Shown one piece after another: positions 1 to 9,576 of a DNA stretch of 64,000 nucleotides. The stretch is from Mucilaginibacter conchicola (GTDB lineage Bacteria > Bacteroidota > Bacteroidia > Sphingobacteriales > Sphingobacteriaceae): the NCBI RefSeq assembly GCF_003432115.1, contig NZ_QWDC01000001.1:930001-994000 (forward strand), read 5' to 3'. Numbering within the stretch: position 1 is the first letter of the stretch; each line of letters starts with the position of its first letter. The translations under genes and the position numbers were made by a program. Under the pieces are notes generated by a model that saw only the letters and a program-made list of their open reading frames with translations, did no database searches and was not told where the DNA came from.

Positions 1-789
1 ATTGTAGATAAGCGATTTATTGTCGGTAGTCCAGTTTGGGGCCTGCAGCGATTTTGGGGATTGGTAAACCACGCGGCTGTTTTGCGTGCCCATATCCAAC
101 AGTTCGATATTACTACCTAAGTATTGTTTATAAGCCACCAGATCAACCGGGGCTGGCTTTACTATACGAACGTTCCTGAAAACGGCTGTCTCGGTAACAT
201 CGGAGTTATGCGAACAGACAAAGATGCCTACATATACATCATCACCCAGAGCAATATCTACCTTTTCTTCAGGGCCGAACACATCACCATTGCGCGCCGC
301 CGACATGGTATAGGTATTTCCGCGTCTTTCTAACTGGATGACATCGGCACCGGTAACGGCTAGCTTTTGTTCGCGGGTGCTATCGGCTTCGGCTTTACGG
401 TATTGTAACGAGGTTAAACCGTCGCCGTGCACAACTGCACTTGCATGGGCAGATTTTGCATCGAGCGATTTACGCACCATTAACCCAAACTTGCGATGCG
501 CCTCAACACCCTTACCTAAAAAAGCAGCATTGGTACGCAGAATAAAATCACCTTTGATCTTTCTCCATGCAAAATGGATATCATCGGCACTGAACCACAT
601 ATTGCCGCCCGCGCTTTTTACGGTGTACTGCTGTGAAGTGGAATTATAAACAATGCTGCCTTTGCTTTTTGATTTGCCAACATCGGTACTTCCTTCAAAA
701 ATACCGGTAGCTGATTGGGCAAAAACACTTGCAGCAGCAAGCATATTCACCAGCGTTACAGCGAGCAAACAAACCTTAATTTTAGGCAT
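1..789 (-). CDS. TolB-like secreted beta-propeller protein (3' end cut by window edge)
   Basis: The reverse strand reads open from an ATG at 789 to the window edge, giving 263 codons with no stop. The product begins with a Sec signal peptide (about 24 residues, ending SVFAQ). A beta-rich domain follows (about 25-215), resembling the laminin-G/DUF1349-like segment often found in Bacteroidota TolB-type proteins. The last visible residues, VVYQSPKSLQAPNWTTDNKSLIYN-like in pattern, match the start of a WD40-like PD40 (TolB) propeller. The protein is probably periplasmic or outer-membrane associated, and substrate or partner cannot be read. Family assignment is inference from the propeller onset; signal peptide and frame are seen directly. 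Confidence 0.7.
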   Translation of the reverse strand, partial: MPKIKVCLLAVTLVNMLAAASVFAQSATGIFEGSTDVGKSKSKGSIVYNSTSQQYTVKSAGGNMWFSADDIHFAWRKIKGDFILRTNAAFLGKGVEAHRKFGLMVRKSLDAKSAHASAVVHGDGLTSLQYRKAEADSTREQKLAVTGADVIQLERRGNTYTMSAARNGDVFGPEEKVDIALGDDVYVGIFVCSHNSDVTETAVFRNVRIVKPAPVDLVAYKQYLGSNIELLDMGTQNSRVVYQSPKSLQAPNWTTDNKSLIYN

Positions 790-870
790 GGGCGTTTATG
801 TTTTATAATTGGGTTCACTAAGTTATTATTTCATTTGATAAAAACGCAGCCTAAAACGGTTTTTTAAACA

Positions 871-905
871 AAAAAGGCGCATACCGTAATGGTATGCGCC
901 TTTTT
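871..905 (-). terminator. Rho-independent terminator of the desaturase gene
   Basis: A perfect 10-bp stem (876-885 with 891-900) encloses a 5-nt loop. It is flanked by A5 on one side and T5 on the other, so it can work on either strand. It sits 20-50 nt past the stop of the reverse-strand desaturase gene and upstream of the TolB-like gene, separating the two transcripts. Confidence 0.85.
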
Positions 906-924
906 GATGAAATTTATATAAGGA

Positions 925-2004
925 TTATTCTGTCGCAAATATTTGCTTACCGGTTACCGGGCAAAAAACAGGCTCCACAATATTTTTAATATCGGGCCTT
1001 ACATAGTCTTTATAAAACTGTGGTTTGGCATCATGGTAATGACTTACCGCGCCAATAAAGCTCATAAACTTTATGTAGTACCAGGCACTATCAACCTGGT
1101 AAGGTTTAAAACCCGAGCGTGCACTTTTTGGATAAAGGTGATGGTTATTATGCCACTCGCCTGCTACGATGCCCGGCCAAACCTGGTTTATCGACATATC
1201 CTTCTTATTGTAGTCTACCCCCTCGCGGCGCTTATCTTCGCCTTTGCCATGGCCTTCGTAATTAAAAGTACGCACACCAACAGCCCAAACGCCTGCCGCA
1301 CCAAATATGGCACAAACCAAACCAATGCCGCCCAACAGATAAAATACAGCAAACCAAAATGCCCAATTGGCAATTACACCCAATATCATGTGAAACGGAT
1401 GTGCAATTGAACCCCATTTCTGGTATTGTTTGTAGTTATTAGTAGTTACGCCGGTGTGTTTCATCAGTTTAACACAACGCTCAAAATGTTTTTCGCTAAG
1501 GCTACGGTTTACAGGCTGATGATTAGCATCGGCCAGGAAACAATAAAGAAAACCGCCCTGCGCGTTGTAAGGGTCGCCCGGGGTATCTGAAAGGGCATGA
1601 TGCACGTGGTGCGATATAGCATAGATCTCCTCAGGAATGATCTTTAGCGTAAGATTTTGCGTAACAAAGCGCCAAAAGTTATTACTGAATTTGTATGCGC
1701 CATGAGTACAGTAACGATGGTACCAAATGGTACCGTGCGTGCCCATTACCATCATGCTATACACAAAAGCGATGATCAAACCGGTTAAACTAAAATACTT
1801 GAATATAAAGAGATAAAGGAACGGAGCCAGGGCTACTACCATCATCCAGGCGGTAAAAGACAACCAGTTCTTTTTATTTTTAAAGATGTTTAATCGTGAT
1901 GTAAATTCCTTGAAAATTTGTTTGTTGGTTGGCTGGGATAATTCGCCATCAGCGTTCTTCCAGCCGTAAGATGGTGCCTCAAGCACATCGTGTATAAATG
2001 CCAT
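925..2004 (-). CDS. Acyl-CoA (delta-9 type) fatty acid desaturase
   Basis: This 359-residue integral membrane di-iron desaturase introduces a cis double bond into acyl chains and so tunes membrane fluidity. All three histidine clusters of the family are visible: HRYCTH (96-101), HHVHH (132-136) and HNNHH (285-289). Hydrophobic pairs lie between them at about 52-90 and 205-245. Length fits the bacterial SCD/OLE1-like class. The gene stands alone between a 205-nt upstream gap and a strong terminator. A di-iron sterol or carotenoid enzyme is less likely because spacing of the boxes matches acyl desaturases. Exact regiospecificity cannot be read. Confidence 0.92.
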   Translation of the reverse strand: MAFIHDVLEAPSYGWKNADGELSQPTNKQIFKEFTSRLNIFKNKKNWLSFTAWMMVVALAPFLYLFIFKYFSLTGLIIAFVYSMMVMGTHGTIWYHRYCTHGAYKFSNNFWRFVTQNLTLKIIPEEIYAISHHVHHALSDTPGDPYNAQGGFLYCFLADANHQPVNRSLSEKHFERCVKLMKHTGVTTNNYKQYQKWGSIAHPFHMILGVIANWAFWFAVFYLLGGIGLVCAIFGAAGVWAVGVRTFNYEGHGKGEDKRREGVDYNKKDMSINQVWPGIVAGEWHNNHHLYPKSARSGFKPYQVDSAWYYIKFMSFIGAVSHYHDAKPQFYKDYVRPDIKNIVEPVFCPVTGKQIFATE

Positions 2005-2209
2005 TAAAGAGAGAGATTAGTTTATTAATCGGGGTTTTGAGGATATACGGATGTAAGGTATGGTTTAGTTTTCAGATAACTTTAATTTTTTTAATAAATA
2101 ATTAATTTGTCATTAAAATGTCTGTTAAATTGCAACATTTGTATGACATTGGCTAAACCGTTAAACTTACTGATACATTGAAGGTCATTAAGGCAAACCC
2201 ACAATTGTC

Positions 2210-4975
2210 ATGACCAGATATTTACTGCTCCTGTTGCTTATACCATTTATAGCATTAAAAGGTTACGCACAACAACAATCACCACGTGCCGTAACCGGCA
2301 CTGTTGCCGATAGCCTCGGCGCTGCGCCGGGCGTTACTATTAGATTAAAAACAAGTACCGACAGTGCTGCAACTACCAGCGATGCTAACGGCAAATTCAC
2401 CTTCCCGACGGTTAGCAGTAAAAACTTCAGCATTACCGTAAGTGGTATTGGCTATCAGGCTATCACCCGTAAATATGTAATGGATAACAATACAGGGCCG
2501 GTAGTTTTAGACCCCATAAAACTGAAATTACAGCTTAATTTTCTGCAGGCGGTTAACATTATCGCTATTAACCCCATCACTATTAAGGAAGATACAATAG
2601 AATACAAAGCATCGGCATATAAGGTGCGCGAGGGTTCGCCGGTTGAGGATGTGCTGAAAAAGCTGCCCGGGGTATCAGTAGATAAAGATGGCAACGTTAC
2701 CGCCCACGGCAAGCAGGTAACCAAAGTGCGCGTAAATGGCAAAGATTACTTTAGCGGTGATGTGCAAACCGCTACTAAGAACTTACCGGCAGATATTATT
2801 GAGAACATACAGGTAATTGACGATTACGGCGATCAGGCCAATCTAACCGGTATCAAAACCGGCGACCCGGAGAAGATCCTGAATATTACTATTCAGCCCG
2901 GCAAACGCACGGGGCACTTTGGGCAGGCCAGTGTGGGCGTGGGTAACCAGGAACGCTATGAGGCCCGTATATCGGCCAATACTTTTAAAGAAGACAGGCA
3001 ATTATCTGCCTTAGGTACATGGAACAATACCAACAACAACTCCTTTAACCTGGGCAGCCAGGGCGGCGGCGGTGGGCGCGGCGGGCGTGGTGGCGGCGGC
3101 GGATCTACGGGTGGGGTAAGTACGGCTAATGGTGTTACCACCAACCGCTCGCTGGGTTTTAACTATCGTGATGATTGGAGCAAAAAAGTAACAGCTTATG
3201 GCAGCTACAGCTTTGCCGACCGCGACAGGCTCATCAGCAGCACATCGCAAACGCAAAACCTTTTCCAGAGCGGGGCTTTATTAAATGATGATAACACCGT
3301 TGGCCGCAACAATACCATCAATCACCGTTTTGATTTTAACATCGAATACAAAATTGATACGGCCAATTACCTGAAGATAAACCCCAACTTCTCTTACAGC
3401 AGTTCAAGCGATAATACCACCGATATTTTCACCAATACCCGTAATGGCAAAATCATAAGCGGCAATGAATTAGCGTTAACCAACTCCACCTCGCCGAGTG
3501 GTGGAGTGAGTGTTTTGTATAACCATAAGTTTAAAAAGAAGGGCCGCAACTTCAGCATCAATACCGGCATCAGCCTATCCAAAAGCGACCAGGAACTTAA
3601 CGATCAATACACTACCAAACAGGACAGCGTTATTACCCCGCTCTTCCAGCAGATAAATACAGATAATAAAACCTCGAGGGTTAATGTTAATGTGAGTTAT
3701 ATTGAACCCTTGGGCAAAACCACATTCCTTGAAGGCAACTATACGTTCAATCGCAGTAATACCGATAACAACCGCTACAACTACCGTATAGACCCTGAGA
3801 CCGGCGCACAAACTTATATTGATAGCCTGAGCACACTTTATAATTACCAGTTTACTACCAATAAATTTGGACTGAACCTGCGCGGCATTAAAACCAAGTA
3901 CAACTATACCATTGGTATGGCAGTGCAGCCAGCTACGTTGAGCGGGCAATCGCATAATTTTTCTACATCAACCAATACCTTCAATTACATCCCTACTGCA
4001 AGGTTTATTTACAACTTTAAACGTAACCATTCGCTATCATTCAACTATACCGGCAGCAACAACCAACCAAGCTTTACGCAACTGCAACTGCAGCCAGATT
4101 TCTCTAACCCGCAAAACCGTATCTACGGCAACCCCGACCTGAAACCTGAGTTCAGCAATAACATCGCTTTGCGGTATAACCAATTTGATATAGCCAGCGG
4201 TAACTCGTTGTTTGCCAACCTGTCGTTCAATTCAACACAAAATAAGATAGTTACCAATACGCAGCCTATTACCGGCACGGGCTTAGATACTACACGTTTT
4301 ATACAGGAAACACGCTATTTAAATACCAGCGGTTTTTACAGCGCCAATGGTAACTACTCGTTCTCTAAACCATTTGCCAATCGCAAGTTTACGGCTACAC
4401 TTAGCGGTGGTGCAGGGTTCAATAACAACATCAATTTTATTGAGGGCCAGCGCAACGAAGGCAAAAACTGGGTATTTAACCAGGGAGCTAAGCTGCGGAT
4501 AGATATAGACAGCCTTATGGATACCGAGGTGAGCGGCAACTACAGCATCAACTCTACCCGCTATAGCCTGCCATCGTCCATTAACACCGATGCCAAAACC
4601 TGGACTTTAGGTTTGGATGGCCGCAGCTATTTCTTTAAGGATATAGTATTGGGATACAATCTCACCCAAACCATTAACCATGGCTTCAGCGCCACGGTAA
4701 AGGCCAACCCTACCCTGCTGAGCACTTACGTGGAATACCAGTTTATGAAGAACCACCTGGCAGCGCTACGTTTCCAGGCATTTGATTTGTTTAACCAGAA
4801 CACAGGCGTATCGCGCGTGGTATCCGGCAACCAGATCATCGATACGCGCAGCAACCGTTTGGGCCGGTATTTCATGGTATCGTTCAGCATGCGTTTGCAA
4901 AAGTTTGCGGGCAGGCAGGGCGGCCGCGGAAACTTTGGCGGCGGTGGCGGCAGGCGTGGCCGTAACGGGGGGTAA
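2210..4975 (+). CDS. Outer-membrane beta-barrel protein with CarboxypepD_reg-like N-domain and glycine/arginine-rich segments
   Basis: The 921-residue product has a signal peptide (1-20, cut after GYA). A carboxypeptidase-regulatory-like beta sandwich follows at about 27-105. A plug-like region (about 118-230) carries the KLPGVSVDKDGNVTAHGKQV-type signature of TonB-receptor plugs. A long Asn/Thr-rich transmembrane barrel of the OMP_b-brl_3 type runs to the end. It resembles TonB-dependent receptors but belongs to the Bacteroidota outer membrane beta-barrel group, whose ligands are mostly unknown. Two odd parts stand out: a Gly/Arg run at 285-298 and an RGG-rich tail over the last 25 or so residues, after the final barrel strand. 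It is the first gene of a tight three-gene plus-strand run. Confidence 0.85.
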   Translation: MTRYLLLLLLIPFIALKGYAQQQSPRAVTGTVADSLGAAPGVTIRLKTSTDSAATTSDANGKFTFPTVSSKNFSITVSGIGYQAITRKYVMDNNTGPVVLDPIKLKLQLNFLQAVNIIAINPITIKEDTIEYKASAYKVREGSPVEDVLKKLPGVSVDKDGNVTAHGKQVTKVRVNGKDYFSGDVQTATKNLPADIIENIQVIDDYGDQANLTGIKTGDPEKILNITIQPGKRTGHFGQASVGVGNQERYEARISANTFKEDRQLSALGTWNNTNNNSFNLGSQGGGGGRGGRGGGGGSTGGVSTANGVTTNRSLGFNYRDDWSKKVTAYGSYSFADRDRLISSTSQTQNLFQSGALLNDDNTVGRNNTINHRFDFNIEYKIDTANYLKINPNFSYSSSSDNTTDIFTNTRNGKIISGNELALTNSTSPSGGVSVLYNHKFKKKGRNFSINTGISLSKSDQELNDQYTTKQDSVITPLFQQINTDNKTSRVNVNVSYIEPLGKTTFLEGNYTFNRSNTDNNRYNYRIDPETGAQTYIDSLSTLYNYQFTTNKFGLNLRGIKTKYNYTIGMAVQPATLSGQSHNFSTSTNTFNYIPTARFIYNFKRNHSLSFNYTGSNNQPSFTQLQLQPDFSNPQNRIYGNPDLKPEFSNNIALRYNQFDIASGNSLFANLSFNSTQNKIVTNTQPITGTGLDTTRFIQETRYLNTSGFYSANGNYSFSKPFANRKFTATLSGGAGFNNNINFIEGQRNEGKNWVFNQGAKLRIDIDSLMDTEVSGNYSINSTRYSLPSSINTDAKTWTLGLDGRSYFFKDIVLGYNLTQTINHGFSATVKANPTLLSTYVEYQFMKNHLAALRFQAFDLFNQNTGVSRVVSGNQIIDTRSNRLGRYFMVSFSMRLQKFAGRQGGRGNFGGGGGRRGRNGG

Positions 4976-4999
4976 CAAATAAAACCTTATATTTAGGTC

Positions 5000-5413
5000 A
5001 TGACAGCAAGCGTACAAATTTATCAGTCAAAAAAAGGCTGGGTGATCTATATCCCCTTTCTTATAACAATAGCCGTAGTAGTGCTAAGCATAGCGAGCGG
5101 TAAATATTTACCGGCAATTATTTGCCTGGTGGTAGTACTGGGCTTAACACTACCTATGTTACTGAACACCAAGTATACCATCAGCAATAACAACCTAAAC
5201 GTACGCTGCGGTTTCATGATAAACATTAATGTAGATATAGCTGCCATTACTAAAATAGAACATACCCGCAGCCCGCTGAGCGCACCTGCCCTGTCACTTG
5301 ACAGGTTGGAGATATTTTATAATAAGTTTGATTCGGTAATGATATCTCCGCAGGATTCTGATAATTTTATAGCCGAGTTAAAGAACATAAACCCCGTTAT
5401 AGAGGTTAAATAA
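5000..5413 (+). CDS. Small membrane protein with bacterial PH-like domain
   Basis: The 137-residue protein has two hydrophobic helices (about 14-33 and 36-54). A soluble beta-rich domain follows, with the pattern YTISNNNLNVRCG and SLDRLEIFYNKFDSVMISPQD. This is typical of the bacterial PH_6 family (PF06713) of short membrane-anchored proteins. The biochemical role of this family is unknown. The gene begins 24 nt after the upstream barrel gene and ends 15 nt before the next, so cotranscription is likely. Confidence 0.75.
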   Translation: MTASVQIYQSKKGWVIYIPFLITIAVVVLSIASGKYLPAIICLVVVLGLTLPMLLNTKYTISNNNLNVRCGFMININVDIAAITKIEHTRSPLSAPALSLDRLEIFYNKFDSVMISPQDSDNFIAELKNINPVIEVK

Positions 5414-5428
5414 TTACAATTATACCAA

Positions 5429-6145
5429 ATGCGTTACCGCTTCTACCTCGTTTTATTTTTTGCCTTATCACATTTAAAAGTTTCTGCGCAGGAAACCACA
5501 AAAGTAACCCGTAAACTAACCAACACTATTACAGAAAATTTCCTTGTACTTAATAATGGCAATACACGCCATGGAATGTACCAGGCGCTGTATAAAAAGA
5601 AAATTGCAATTGCCAGTGGCGCCTACAACAATGGCAAACGGGTGGGTTTATGGCAGTTTTACAATAACCGCGGCACGGTAGTACAAAGCTATAATTTTGA
5701 TAAGCAGCAATTTGTATTTGAAGCACCGGAAGACTCAACTTCAAACATACATTACTTTATCGACCGCACTTTTGATACCATTCAAGTGGCTAACGCCAAA
5801 GCCGATAAGCCTTTGCGTATTGGCGGTTGCTATTACGGATATATGCCTTATGTTTCCTTATTCAGGATACCGAAAAGATATACCCGTGCCGATTATGATT
5901 TCAGTAAGATAAAAGTTGTTGTTGAATTACTGGTGAGCCAGGGCGGCCGCCTTGCCGATTATACGGTGCACCTGGTTTATCAGCCAACAAACGAACTGAT
6001 GGAGGATATTCGTATGAACCTGAAACTTCCCAACCCTGATGACCTTATTTTTACGCCTGCAACCTACAACGGGGAACCTGTGGCATGCAGGATCATGATA
6101 GAATGTACATTGAATGATAACGGTACAATAGATTTTCTGAAATAA
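5429..6145 (+). CDS. Secreted MORN-repeat-like protein with TonB-C-like tail
   Basis: The 238-residue product has a signal peptide (about 1-20, ending KVSAQ). One clear MORN/YwqK-type unit is visible (ASGAYNNGKRVGLWQFYNNRG, about 69-90). The last 30 or so residues contain a FTPATYNGEPVACRIMIE-like segment, which resembles the C-terminal domain of TonB-family proteins. The protein is therefore probably periplasmic. It is the last gene of the run that starts with the barrel protein, and its stop codon overlaps the first bases of a terminator hairpin. Function is not known, and the TonB-C resemblance is weak. Confidence 0.6.
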   Translation: MRYRFYLVLFFALSHLKVSAQETTKVTRKLTNTITENFLVLNNGNTRHGMYQALYKKKIAIASGAYNNGKRVGLWQFYNNRGTVVQSYNFDKQQFVFEAPEDSTSNIHYFIDRTFDTIQVANAKADKPLRIGGCYYGYMPYVSLFRIPKRYTRADYDFSKIKVVVELLVSQGGRLADYTVHLVYQPTNELMEDIRMNLKLPNPDDLIFTPATYNGEPVACRIMIECTLNDNGTIDFLK

Positions 6146-6177
6146 CAATAACGGCGCTATATAGCGCCGTTATTGTT
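6144..6177. terminator. Bidirectional terminator: 17-bp perfect palindrome
   Basis: Bases 6144-6160 are the exact reverse complement of 6161-6177 with no spacer. The transcript from either strand would fold into a long GC-centred hairpin ending in UUAUUGUUU-like sequence. It lies between converging genes (MORN-like plus, FKBP minus) and includes the plus-strand stop codon. Confidence 0.85.
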
Positions 6178-6200
6178 TAATATTAATTGAGTTCTTTCTC

Positions 6201-6707
6201 TTAGTGACCGTGATGACCATCCGGGCCATGTGCATGGCCGTGAGATAGCTCTTCTGGAGTAGCCGGACGAACGTTGATGATCTCGCCTTTAAAGTGTAAC
6301 TCCTGGCCTGCCATTGGGTGGTTAAGGTCAACAATTACCGAGTCTTCTGTGATAGAAACCACCTGGCCCTGGAAACGGTTACCATTATTATCCTGCAGAG
6401 GCAATATTTCGCCTACCTGTGGTAGATCTGCACCCTGACCCTGGAACATTTCTTTTGGTAGGTTAGCAACAGCTTCCTGATCGTACTCGCCGTAACCATC
6501 CTGTGCTGATATGCGGAAATCATAAGCATCGCCGGTTGATAGCGTACTTAAATTCTCTTCAAATTTTGGGATCATCTGGCCTGCGCCAAACAAAAATGTA
6601 AGCGGCTGCTCTTGCGTTGCGCTTTCTACAAGACCTTCTTCACCGTCCTCTTTCTTTACATACAGATCGTATGTTAGTGACACTACGTGTTGTGGTTGAA
6701 TTTTCAT
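6201..6707 (-). CDS. slyD: SlyD-like FKBP-type peptidyl-prolyl cis-trans isomerase
   Basis: This is a cytoplasmic prolyl isomerase/chaperone of 168 residues. FKBP strands (VVSLTYDLYV; PLTFLFGAGQMIPKFEENL) surround the inserted-in-flap chaperone domain (QDGYGEYDQEAV ... GEILPLQ). The protein ends in a His-rich metal-binding tail (HGHAHGPDGHHGH). An in-frame ATG exists 15 codons upstream (6752). The start at 6707 is preferred because SlyD homologues begin at MKIQPQHVV-type sequence and the upstream codons show no family character. It shares the palindromic terminator at 6144-6177 with the converging gene. Confidence 0.9.
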   Translation of the reverse strand: MKIQPQHVVSLTYDLYVKKEDGEEGLVESATQEQPLTFLFGAGQMIPKFEENLSTLSTGDAYDFRISAQDGYGEYDQEAVANLPKEMFQGQGADLPQVGEILPLQDNNGNRFQGQVVSITEDSVIVDLNHPMAGQELHFKGEIINVRPATPEELSHGHAHGPDGHHGH

Positions 6708-6776
6708 GCAATTGATAGTTTTGGCCGGCAAGGTGCTAATTTTTTTTAACACCGCCTATTTATTATTAAATACTAA

Positions 6777-8795
6777 TTAGTTGGCTATTTGTTTTAGTGC
6801 ATCGCCCACGCTAAAGGTTGGCAGGCCACAGGTACGGTCGCGGCAAATGAAGATACGCGTGTTGTCGCCCAAACGGCCCTCAAGCAACGGAAGTGTGCCT
6901 GTTTCGCCGCCCAACATCACCTTATTGGGTAGGTAATGCTGTTCAAATTCGCGGCGCACAGCTTCATTTTCGGGGCCGGTAATGGCCACCTCATTTACGC
7001 CGAAAATCTCATCCAACAACAACATTGTCCAGTTTGGATAAGCGGTACCGTATTTAGCCAGATGCGGAATAATATTACGCAGTAATTGCGCCGACACTTC
7101 ATGGTAACCATCGTTATCGAACAGCAAGCCCAGCTTTTTAAGGTTACGTGCCATTACAGAGTTTGACGCAGGTATCACCCCATCCATAATTTCAGATTTA
7201 CGGGCAATGAGCTGCTCATCGTTATCAGCGGTATAATAGAATATCCCACCTTCTTCATTATAAAAATGCTGCAGGGCATAGTCGGTTAACTTTTGTGCCT
7301 GGATCAGCCAATGCTCGTTAAAGGTGACCTCATATAAGGCAATGAAAGCGTCGGCAACGTTAGCGTAGTCATCAAGGAAAGCTACAGCCTCTCCCCGGCC
7401 TTCTCCAAAGGAGAGGGAGTTGTTGTAAACACGGGCAAGTTTACTTCCGCTCATCATTTCGGTGCTGATAAATGCAGCATTCTGCAAAGCCAGTTCAAGG
7501 TAAGCCGGTTTGCTAAACGTGCGGTAAGCCTCGCAAAGGCCTTTCAGCATAAGGCCATTCCACGATGCAAGGATCTTGTTATCCAGACCCGGCCTTATGC
7601 GTTGGCTGCGGGCGGCTAATACTTTTTGTTTGGCTGCATTTACACGGCTGCGTAACTCATCGGTTGTGATATCAAATTGTGCTGCAATGGCATTCTCATC
7701 ATCCCTGCGGAAAAACACATTACTCTGCTCCTCTTCCCAATTACCTTCTTCGGTTACGTGATAGTAAGCATTAAATAAGGGTGCATCATCGCCTAAAATG
7801 TCGGCCAATTCATCCTGAGTAAATATATAGAACTTGCCTTCTTTTCCTTCGCTATCCGCATCAAGTGCCGAGTAAAAACCGCTTTGGGGCGATGTTAATT
7901 CGCGTTTCACAAAGCTGATGATTTCTTCAGCTACTTCTGCATAAAGAGGGTCGGCATTCCAGGTATAAGCTTCGGCGTACAGGCTCAGTAACTGGCCGTT
8001 ATCATACAGCATTTTCTCGAAGTGCGGTACGTGCCAAACACCATCAACCGCATAACGGGCAAAACCGCCGCCTATGTGGTCGTAAATACCACCATAGGCC
8101 ATTTTTTGCAGGGTGAGTTTTACGTTTTCGGCAATGCCTTCATCTTTCATCAGGTGGGCATAACGCATCAGGAAGATCCAGTTGGCCGGCATCGGGAATT
8201 TTGGCGCGCCGCCAAAGCCACCTTCAACGGGGTCGATATATCGGCGCCAGGTTGCCATGATAGGCTCCAGCATTTCTTTGTTGTATTCTGCCGACTGTGC
8301 CACAAAAGGCACTGATTCATATTGTTTGATACCCTCTGTGAGTTTTACGGCATAATCTTCAGCTTCCTCGGGCTTGGTTTTGAAAAAATCGGCGAGGTTA
8401 AGCAGTAATGACGCCCAGTCGTTTTTACGGAAATAGGTACCGCCGTAGATAGGCCGCTGATCTGGCAGGCAGATACAATTAAGCGGCCAGCCGCCTCTGC
8501 CGCTCATGAGTTGCACAGCACTCATATATATCTGGTCGATGTCCGGGCGCTCTTCGCGGTCTACTTTTATACAAACGAAGTACTCGTTCATCAGCGCGGC
8601 TACGCCATCGTCCTCAAAGCTCTCATGCTCCATTACATGGCACCAATGGCAGGCCGAGTAGCCTATGCTCACCAGTATCAGTTTGTTCTCTTCTTTAGCC
8701 TTTTGCAAAGCCTCGGGTCCCCATGGGTACCAGTCGACCGGATTATTGGCATGCTGCAAAAGATATGGCGAAGTAGCATTGGCGAGGCGATTCAT
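6777..8795 (-). CDS. DUF255 thioredoxin-fold protein (YyaL / SPATA20 homologue)
   Basis: The 672-residue protein has an N-terminal DUF255 thioredoxin-like domain with the motif CHWC (49-52) in [18 protein letters not shown]. An (alpha/alpha)6-barrel domain like those of glycan epimerases follows. The family is widespread from bacteria to mammals (SPATA20), and its reaction is not established. The ATG at 8795 is chosen: homologues begin [26 protein letters not shown]. The open frame continues upstream to 8882 only through sequence that runs into a palindromic repeat. Within the coding region a short palindromic repeat has been absorbed in frame (residues about 459-470). Confidence 0.9.
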   Translation of the reverse strand: MNRLANATSPYLLQHANNPVDWYPWGPEALQKAKEENKLILVSIGYSACHWCHVMEHESFEDDGVAALMNEYFVCIKVDREERPDIDQIYMSAVQLMSGRGGWPLNCICLPDQRPIYGGTYFRKNDWASLLLNLADFFKTKPEEAEDYAVKLTEGIKQYESVPFVAQSAEYNKEMLEPIMATWRRYIDPVEGGFGGAPKFPMPANWIFLMRYAHLMKDEGIAENVKLTLQKMAYGGIYDHIGGGFARYAVDGVWHVPHFEKMLYDNGQLLSLYAEAYTWNADPLYAEVAEEIISFVKRELTSPQSGFYSALDADSEGKEGKFYIFTQDELADILGDDAPLFNAYYHVTEEGNWEEEQSNVFFRRDDENAIAAQFDITTDELRSRVNAAKQKVLAARSQRIRPGLDNKILASWNGLMLKGLCEAYRTFSKPAYLELALQNAAFISTEMMSGSKLARVYNNSLSFGEGRGEAVAFLDDYANVADAFIALYEVTFNEHWLIQAQKLTDYALQHFYNEEGGIFYYTADNDEQLIARKSEIMDGVIPASNSVMARNLKKLGLLFDNDGYHEVSAQLLRNIIPHLAKYGTAYPNWTMLLLDEIFGVNEVAITGPENEAVRREFEQHYLPNKVMLGGETGTLPLLEGRLGDNTRIFICRDRTCGLPTFSVGDALKQIAN
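7387..7420. repeat. Palindromic REP-like element inside the DUF255 gene
   Basis: The stretch reads as opposed C/T-rich and G/A-rich arms around an AAA centre (palindromic core 7402-7414). On the coding strand it is translated as roughly [11 protein letters not shown]. It resembles the CTC/GAG-rich palindromes in the gaps at 8877-9013 and 37585-37699. It keeps the frame, so it appears tolerated as an insertion in a loop. Confidence 0.6.
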
Positions 8796-8876
8796 AAGCG
8801 GTGGATGATTTAATAAACAAAGCCCGAAATTGTTAATTGTTTTAGGGATATGCAAAGGTGGCCGCTTTATTATTTT

Positions 8877-9013
8877 ACTCACCCCGCGACACTTCGTGCG
8901 CGACCCTCTCTTCGCTGCTCGAAAAGAGGGTTTTAATAAATCAAAACTTCTTCACCCTCCTTGCGAAGCAGAGAGGGTCGACAATCCGCCACGGCGGAGA
9001 TGTCGGAGTGAGT
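8877..9013. repeat. Intergenic REP-like bimodular palindromic element
   Basis: This 137-bp element has ACTCAC at its left edge and GTGAGT at its right. Inside are two hairpin modules with CCCTCT...AGAGGG arms. About 58 bp at its left end (8873-8930) match the right part of the element at 37585-37699 in opposite orientation with two or so differences. It fills most of the gap between the DUF255 gene and the lipoprotein gene, and no gene is seen in it. Confidence 0.8.
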
Positions 9014-9088
9014 TCAGTTGCCTGCGTTATTTAAGACATTTTATAATATTAGTAACTGAGAACGTATACTTGTACAAACAACCTTTGC

Positions 9089-9529
9089 ATGAATCGCAGC
9101 ACCTTATCATCCTTAGTCTTAACTTTCTTTATATTGACCGCTTGCCAACACACAGCAACCAAAGCACCGGTAAATAAAGCCGCCAAAAGCAACTCGCAAA
9201 AAGTTCTCGACGCCGAAATTCTTGGGCTTGTACTCAATCCAACGATTTTTGATCATCATTATATAAGGGTAAGAGGTTATTTACATATCGGACAGGAACA
9301 AAATGTTTTATATGACGATAAATATGATTACGACAAATCAATACAAGAAAATGCTTTGTGGATTGACACAACGACTCTAAAAAGTAAGTTTCCAAATTTT
9401 AAGTGGTTTTCAGCAAAGTATGTATTGATAGAAGGGAAATTTGACGCTCGCAATGCTAACGATGCAGGTAGATGTGCCGGCAAATTAACCGACATAAAAA
9501 AGATAGAATTTTGGGCCCCGGCTAAGTAG
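9089..9529 (+). CDS. Putative small lipoprotein, function unknown
   Basis: The 146-residue product has a lipoprotein signal peptide with lipobox LTAC (16-19), so it should be membrane anchored and face the periplasm or cell surface. The mature part has OB-fold-like beta strands (YIRVRGYLHIG, YVLIEGKFDARN, AGKLTDIKKIEFW). These resemble short secreted proteins near immunity or stress genes in Bacteroidota. Codon use is more AT-rich than in the neighbouring housekeeping genes, as for the next gene. No specific function is recognised. Confidence 0.6.
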   Translation: MNRSTLSSLVLTFFILTACQHTATKAPVNKAAKSNSQKVLDAEILGLVLNPTIFDHHYIRVRGYLHIGQEQNVLYDDKYDYDKSIQENALWIDTTTLKSKFPNFKWFSAKYVLIEGKFDARNANDAGRCAGKLTDIKKIEFWAPAK

Positions 9530-9576
9530 CTGCAAATTCAAAACTGCCCGAAACGAATAACCTAAATTAGTGCTAA

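Noticed and set aside
943..1410. 155-residue plus-strand frame opposite the desaturase
   Set aside because: The reverse strand carries all histidine boxes of the desaturase, and this frame has no domain or start context.
8830..9177. 115-residue plus-strand reading frame near the REP element
   Set aside because: It runs through the palindromic element, overlaps the DUF255 gene start, and shows no protein-like composition.
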